The notes under the pieces are model-generated. The model was not told where the DNA came from, ran no database searches, and saw only the letters and a list, made by a program, of their open reading frames with translations. This document shows, in pieces, positions 38,819 to 42,161 of a DNA stretch of 42,161 nucleotides. The stretch is from Chara braunii. Lineage: Eukaryota > Streptophyta > Charophyceae > Charales > Characeae. The DNA lies in NCBI GenBank assembly GCA_003427395.1, contig BFEA01000355.1, positions 1,554,396-1,596,556 of the forward strand, written 5' to 3'. Both the position numbers and the translations under genes were made by a program. How positions within the stretch are numbered: position 1 is the stretch's first letter; each line of letters begins with the position of its first letter.

Positions 38819-39632
38819 CATGGCGGTTGGTAGTTGGAGCGTGCCTTAGCGAGCGCAGAAATAAATGTTGTCATAGCTTCTTTCTTGTTCTGCTAAAAGT
38901 GAGGAAGGGAACTTCGGCGCGATCATCACACGAGAAAGATCTTTCTGAATTTTGAAACACGAGGGAATACGGGAATAAGGACTTTAATTGGGTTAGGAAT
39001 CGGGGTCATCGTAATTTGTCGCAGATTTTGGTTGTTGTAACGGTACGATGCTCCTTACTCGAGCGCGCATTGGTATGTCCTGTCCTGCGCTCTGCGCTCA
39101 CTGCGCCTAAATTCTAATCGCAACTGTAAACTCTTCTTGCTCCTTTTTGGCAAGCGGATGTAACTGTAATCCTCTCCGTCTTGATTCCCTTCTGCGCTAA
39201 AACCTTCACCTCTTTCCTGTCTATTTCATTGGCCGAGAAGACGCATGACTGGATTGATGCGTGGAGACAAGCTACGTCCCCCACGCCCCGGCCCATTCAT
39301 GCACCTGTAGGCACTTCCTCCTCTCCTCCTGCTTCAACGTACTCCGGAATTACCTCGCGCAAATACTGAGTACTATACATTTTGTAAGCGAAACTAATTC
39401 GCTCTCTAATCTACACTTGGGAGTTAGCGCAGCCGAGAAGGATCGGCTAACGAGCAGACACAGGACGGTGAGTAGATCCGACGAGCTGGTGCTGGGTATG
39501 CGGGGTTGACGTGCGGTCGCGAGGGATTGTGGCACAAGGGCGAACCTGGCTTGCAAGCCCGGACTAAGCGGGGTGGCGACTTCAGGTTGTTGGTAGGTGC
39601 AAGGCGACAAACTGCCCGCATCGTGCAAATGT

Positions 39633-39675
<43 letters not shown>

Positions 39676-40839
39676 TGTGTTGAAGTGCTGTTATCTCTTC
39701 GCATCCTGTGTATAATTTAGATCTTGGTTTCCGCTACCTTCGTTTGCGGCAATCTCGGAATTTCTTTTCTTCTATTGATGTATGAATTGTCTTTTTCTCC
39801 CCCGTGTCTTTCCTTTCAATGCAGAATGTACGCTGAATTGCAAAAAATGATTGATTGCTTGAATGACTTGAAAGTATAGATGTTGTTGATCGCTGAGCCA
39901 GGGGATTATTATATGTATGGGCATCCTACTAATGTATAGGAAATTGTTCCTTCTCTTCTCCCTTTGTGCATCCATGCTTCTGTGTATTTAGCGTTGATCC
40001 GTTGTCGATTTTTGCAGTAAGTCCATAGATGTTGTCTCCCTGAATAAACCAGGGAAAGAATAGATGAATGCATGACGGGTAGTCTTACGGCCTGTTCGGA
40101 GATAGATCCTGTGCACACACGTGTATGAGTTGGACCAACCTTATGCACGGTCCAAATGCTTTATCACATCAAGCGTGGAAAACTTATTCCTTCTCTTTTC
40201 CTTCTGCTTGTAAGTTGGTTTATGTTGCGTCGAATGATTGTCTAATTTGCATGACGTCTACTGGTTCCGTCTTTTCGAAGTAGACCAGGAGTAGATTAGA
40301 TGTATCCATAACAGGTTGCCTCAAACTCTGGTGGTAGCAGATCCTGCGCATGCACATATACAAATAACCGGGAGTAAGTGGTCATCATGTATACGCGTGT
40401 CTGCCTTATCTTTCTTCAACCTCGCAAGATACAGACATTGACATTCCATTCTGGATCACTGACCGCGACTGTCTGAGGGACCCTGAGTCAAGAGATACTG
40501 GGAAAACGAACACCACTTTCACCGATCGAACACCCCTACCAAACGAAGAACAATTGGTTGTGTGCATGGGATTTCCAGAGGGCCATAGGTCAAAATCATC
40601 GAATTCCGGATTACCCCGACCCACCTAACCACCAGTATTACATGAAACCGGGATTTGTCGCCATCGAAGGCCGTCCCTTGGAATGCGATAGCCCCCTACT
40701 GGCCCCTAATCACAATCTAACGTTTGTCCTTCTATTCACCCTCCCTTCTATCTCCTTCTTCCTTATCACAATCTAACGGTCGTCCGATGGGATGCGATAG
40801 CCCCCTACTGGCCCCGAAGGTCGTGCTCGAGTGTCAGCA
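38819..40839. other. Intergenic with a diverged tandem duplication
   Basis: No supported gene. 39181-39369 (+) is a short open frame (KTHDWIDAWRQATSP) followed downstream by a donor-like GACGGTGAGT (39465), so a small exon is possible but unproven. A (GA)n run spans 39637-39674. 39950-40140 and about 40180-40370 are diverged copies (CCTTCTCTT, GATCCTGTGCACACACG against GATCCTGCGCATGCACA). GGATGCGATAGCCCCCTACT appears at about 40789 and with one change at about 40681. Confidence 0.5.
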
Positions 40840-41275
40840 GTATTACACTTATCGTGCCGCAGGATTTGTCCGACGAACCCGTTCCGAAGCTGAGCGCTGA
40901 GAACACAGCCTCTGGCTGAGGCCGTCTGCATCAGATTCCAAGATCTGCGAAACCCGTCGACGACAAATGTTTATACAGAGAGACACCCACTGTGTTCCCT
41001 CCGTACATAGAGTACGAACCCGCCCCAAGCAACGAGGCCGACGAAACTAACTGTTCGGTTCTGAGAAGGGTAGAATGGAAAACCTGGTCCTTCGCTGAAC
41101 CACTTGCACCTCTGTCCTTGAAATTTGACACTAGTGATCCCAGTTCCGACCTGGGACTCCACTCCACTTTCCAAAAATCCTCGGCACACCCCTTTCACGC
41201 GCTTGTGGGCCCTCTCCCACTCCGAAACAGGAAGTCGTGCTGGGCGCGAGGTTTGGGCGTCACAGGAGCGGGAGG
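40840..41275 (-). repeat. Dispersed repeat, copy 2
   Basis: The reverse complement matches 24413-24850 in order: CGACTTCCTG, GGAAAGTGGAGTGGAGTCCC, GTGTCAAATTTC, GGACAGAGGTGCAAG. Its orientation is opposite to copy 1. Confidence 0.6.
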
Positions 41276-41360
41276 ATGTCATAGACAAGGTGTGTGACCA
41301 CGTGCAAATGACGAGGCAGCCGGCTCAGGGATCTCGAGATCGCCTCCCACGCGGCAAACA

Positions 41361-42161
41361 GTGAACACATCGCGACAGGACAGGGATCTCGAGGTCAAGC
41401 CAACGTCGGTTGTCGATAGAGTGGACACGGACGTAGAGTTTTTACTGCGCCACCATGACGACCCGGACGAGGAAGAGGCCACACGTGCAAGGAAATGGCG
41501 GACAGCAATCGTGAACTCGTGGGCAGGTGAGTCGCTGAGAAGGCCCATCGTGCAGCGATCCCTACCCGCAGGGAGAGGGAGAGGTGTGCTGCACAACAGG
41601 AAAAGTGTGTGGGCGAGGCCTTGAAGGATGCGAACGGGGATTTCGAGCCTGCCATGGAGAAGGGCGAGCAGCAGCAAGAGGAGCCCGCGGACACATTGGA
41701 GGAGCAGCATTATAGCAGGTGCGATGTACGCGTGGAGGCACCGCCCATGCCTGGAGTGACCAGTGGGAGCGGAGGAAGAAACCACCGACAAGTATGTTGC
41801 AATTGGCAAGCGAGGAGCAGGAGCAGCAGGAAGAGCAAGAGGCCCCAAAGGCATAGGCACGCCCTTGTTCCCTGAAATGAACGATGCTCTCCACCATGAC
41901 AACCTCTGGACGAGCAGGACGGGGAGGAAGAGGAAGGCAGCCATGGAAGAGTCCCCAAAGCGCCCCGACACAGCCCTGGAAGGCCCCCAAAAAAAAAAGA
42001 CAGCTGAGAAGACTGCACCGCAGCACGGACGCCACAAGACTAAGACTCGCAAGAAGCTTGTCATTAGTGATGATGACCCGGATAGCGCAGGCAGTCCCCC
42101 GCAGTCACCAAATCGGGGGGATCAGCCCATGCCAGTCCGATTAAGGGATCAAGGGAAAGAA
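41361..42161 (+). other. Coding-like charged region, unassigned, runs off the window
   Basis: Plus strand, with frame changes. 41361-41624 reads VDRVDTDVEFLLRHHDDPDE and TRARKWRTAIVNSW. A Glu/Gln-rich part follows (EEQEQQEEQEAPKA, about 41810). From about 41986 to the window end one frame stays open with Lys-rich then Ser/Asp/Pro-rich sequence (HKTKTRKKLVISDDDPDS). Codon-like structure suggests a disordered part of a real or decayed gene, perhaps a transposon protein. I recognise no domain. Confidence 0.35.

Noticed and set aside
36129-38861. AGCGAGCGCAGAA on both sides of the hAT gene as its target duplication
   Set aside because: hAT duplications are 8 bp, and no terminal inverted repeats adjoin these words; similar GCGAGCGC words occur elsewhere nearby.
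41279-42064. 261-codon minus-strand hydrophobic frame
   Set aside because: It is the complement of a Lys/Glu/Gln-rich coding-like plus-strand region, with cysteine and leucine runs typical of such shadows.

Overview
The window looks like nuclear DNA of a streptophyte, most probably a charophyte alga such as Chara. This is inferred from a land-plant-type cellulose synthase exon, a fragment of a bryophyte-like mitochondrial rpl6, and a landscape made almost entirely of decayed retroelements, microsatellites and assembly Ns. No bacterial-type gene organisation is present. Only one stretch, the CesA-type exon at 32.8-34.4 kb on the minus strand, looks like an intact host gene, and its 5' exons are not recognised in the window.

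Left half (about 1.2-21.5 kb): I read this as one long minus-strand LINE (LINE-1) later opened by other insertions. Its 3' A-rich tail is at 1176 and its last coding segment (zf-RVT-like) at 1.9-3.58 kb. Reverse transcriptase is at 12.4-13.9 kb and AP-type endonuclease at 14.1-15.15 kb. A 140-base N gap follows, then a long ORF1 (Gln-rich, zinc-knuckle-like, DUF4283-like) to about 20.2 kb. A 14-base direct repeat at 1162 and 21525 may be its target-site duplication. The block 3.58-12.39 kb splits the LINE and carries two copies of a GAT-associated repeat. The first copy is itself interrupted by a 6.7-kb Penelope-like element (4075-10770), with about 765-bp terminal direct repeats and a 12-bp target-site duplication. 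The second copy at 11.1-11.5 kb preserves an unoccupied version of the target. The Penelope-like element is broken, but its GIY-YIG nuclease lies upstream of its reverse transcriptase, the permuted order. A separate insertion of about 440 bp of mitochondrial DNA (rpl6 3' end and probable rps13 remnant) interrupts LINE-1 ORF1 at 17.4-17.8 kb.

Middle (21.5-32.8 kb): low-complexity intergenic DNA, a two-copy dispersed repeat, an inverted pair of tRNA-derived SINEs (26.6-27.45 kb), and a second LINE (27.6-30.1 kb). The upstream coding part of that LINE is inverted relative to its 3' part, as expected from twin priming. Four loci share the same LINE 3'-tail sequence.

Right part (32.8-42.2 kb): the CesA exon with a CA-repeat intron upstream, a cluster of strong hairpins (35.1-35.35 kb), long TTC/GA/C arrays, a decayed hAT-type transposase gene with BED-like finger and DUF659 (37.0-38.8 kb), intergenic DNA with a diverged tandem duplication, the second dispersed-repeat copy in inverse orientation, and an unassigned charged coding-like stretch at the right end.
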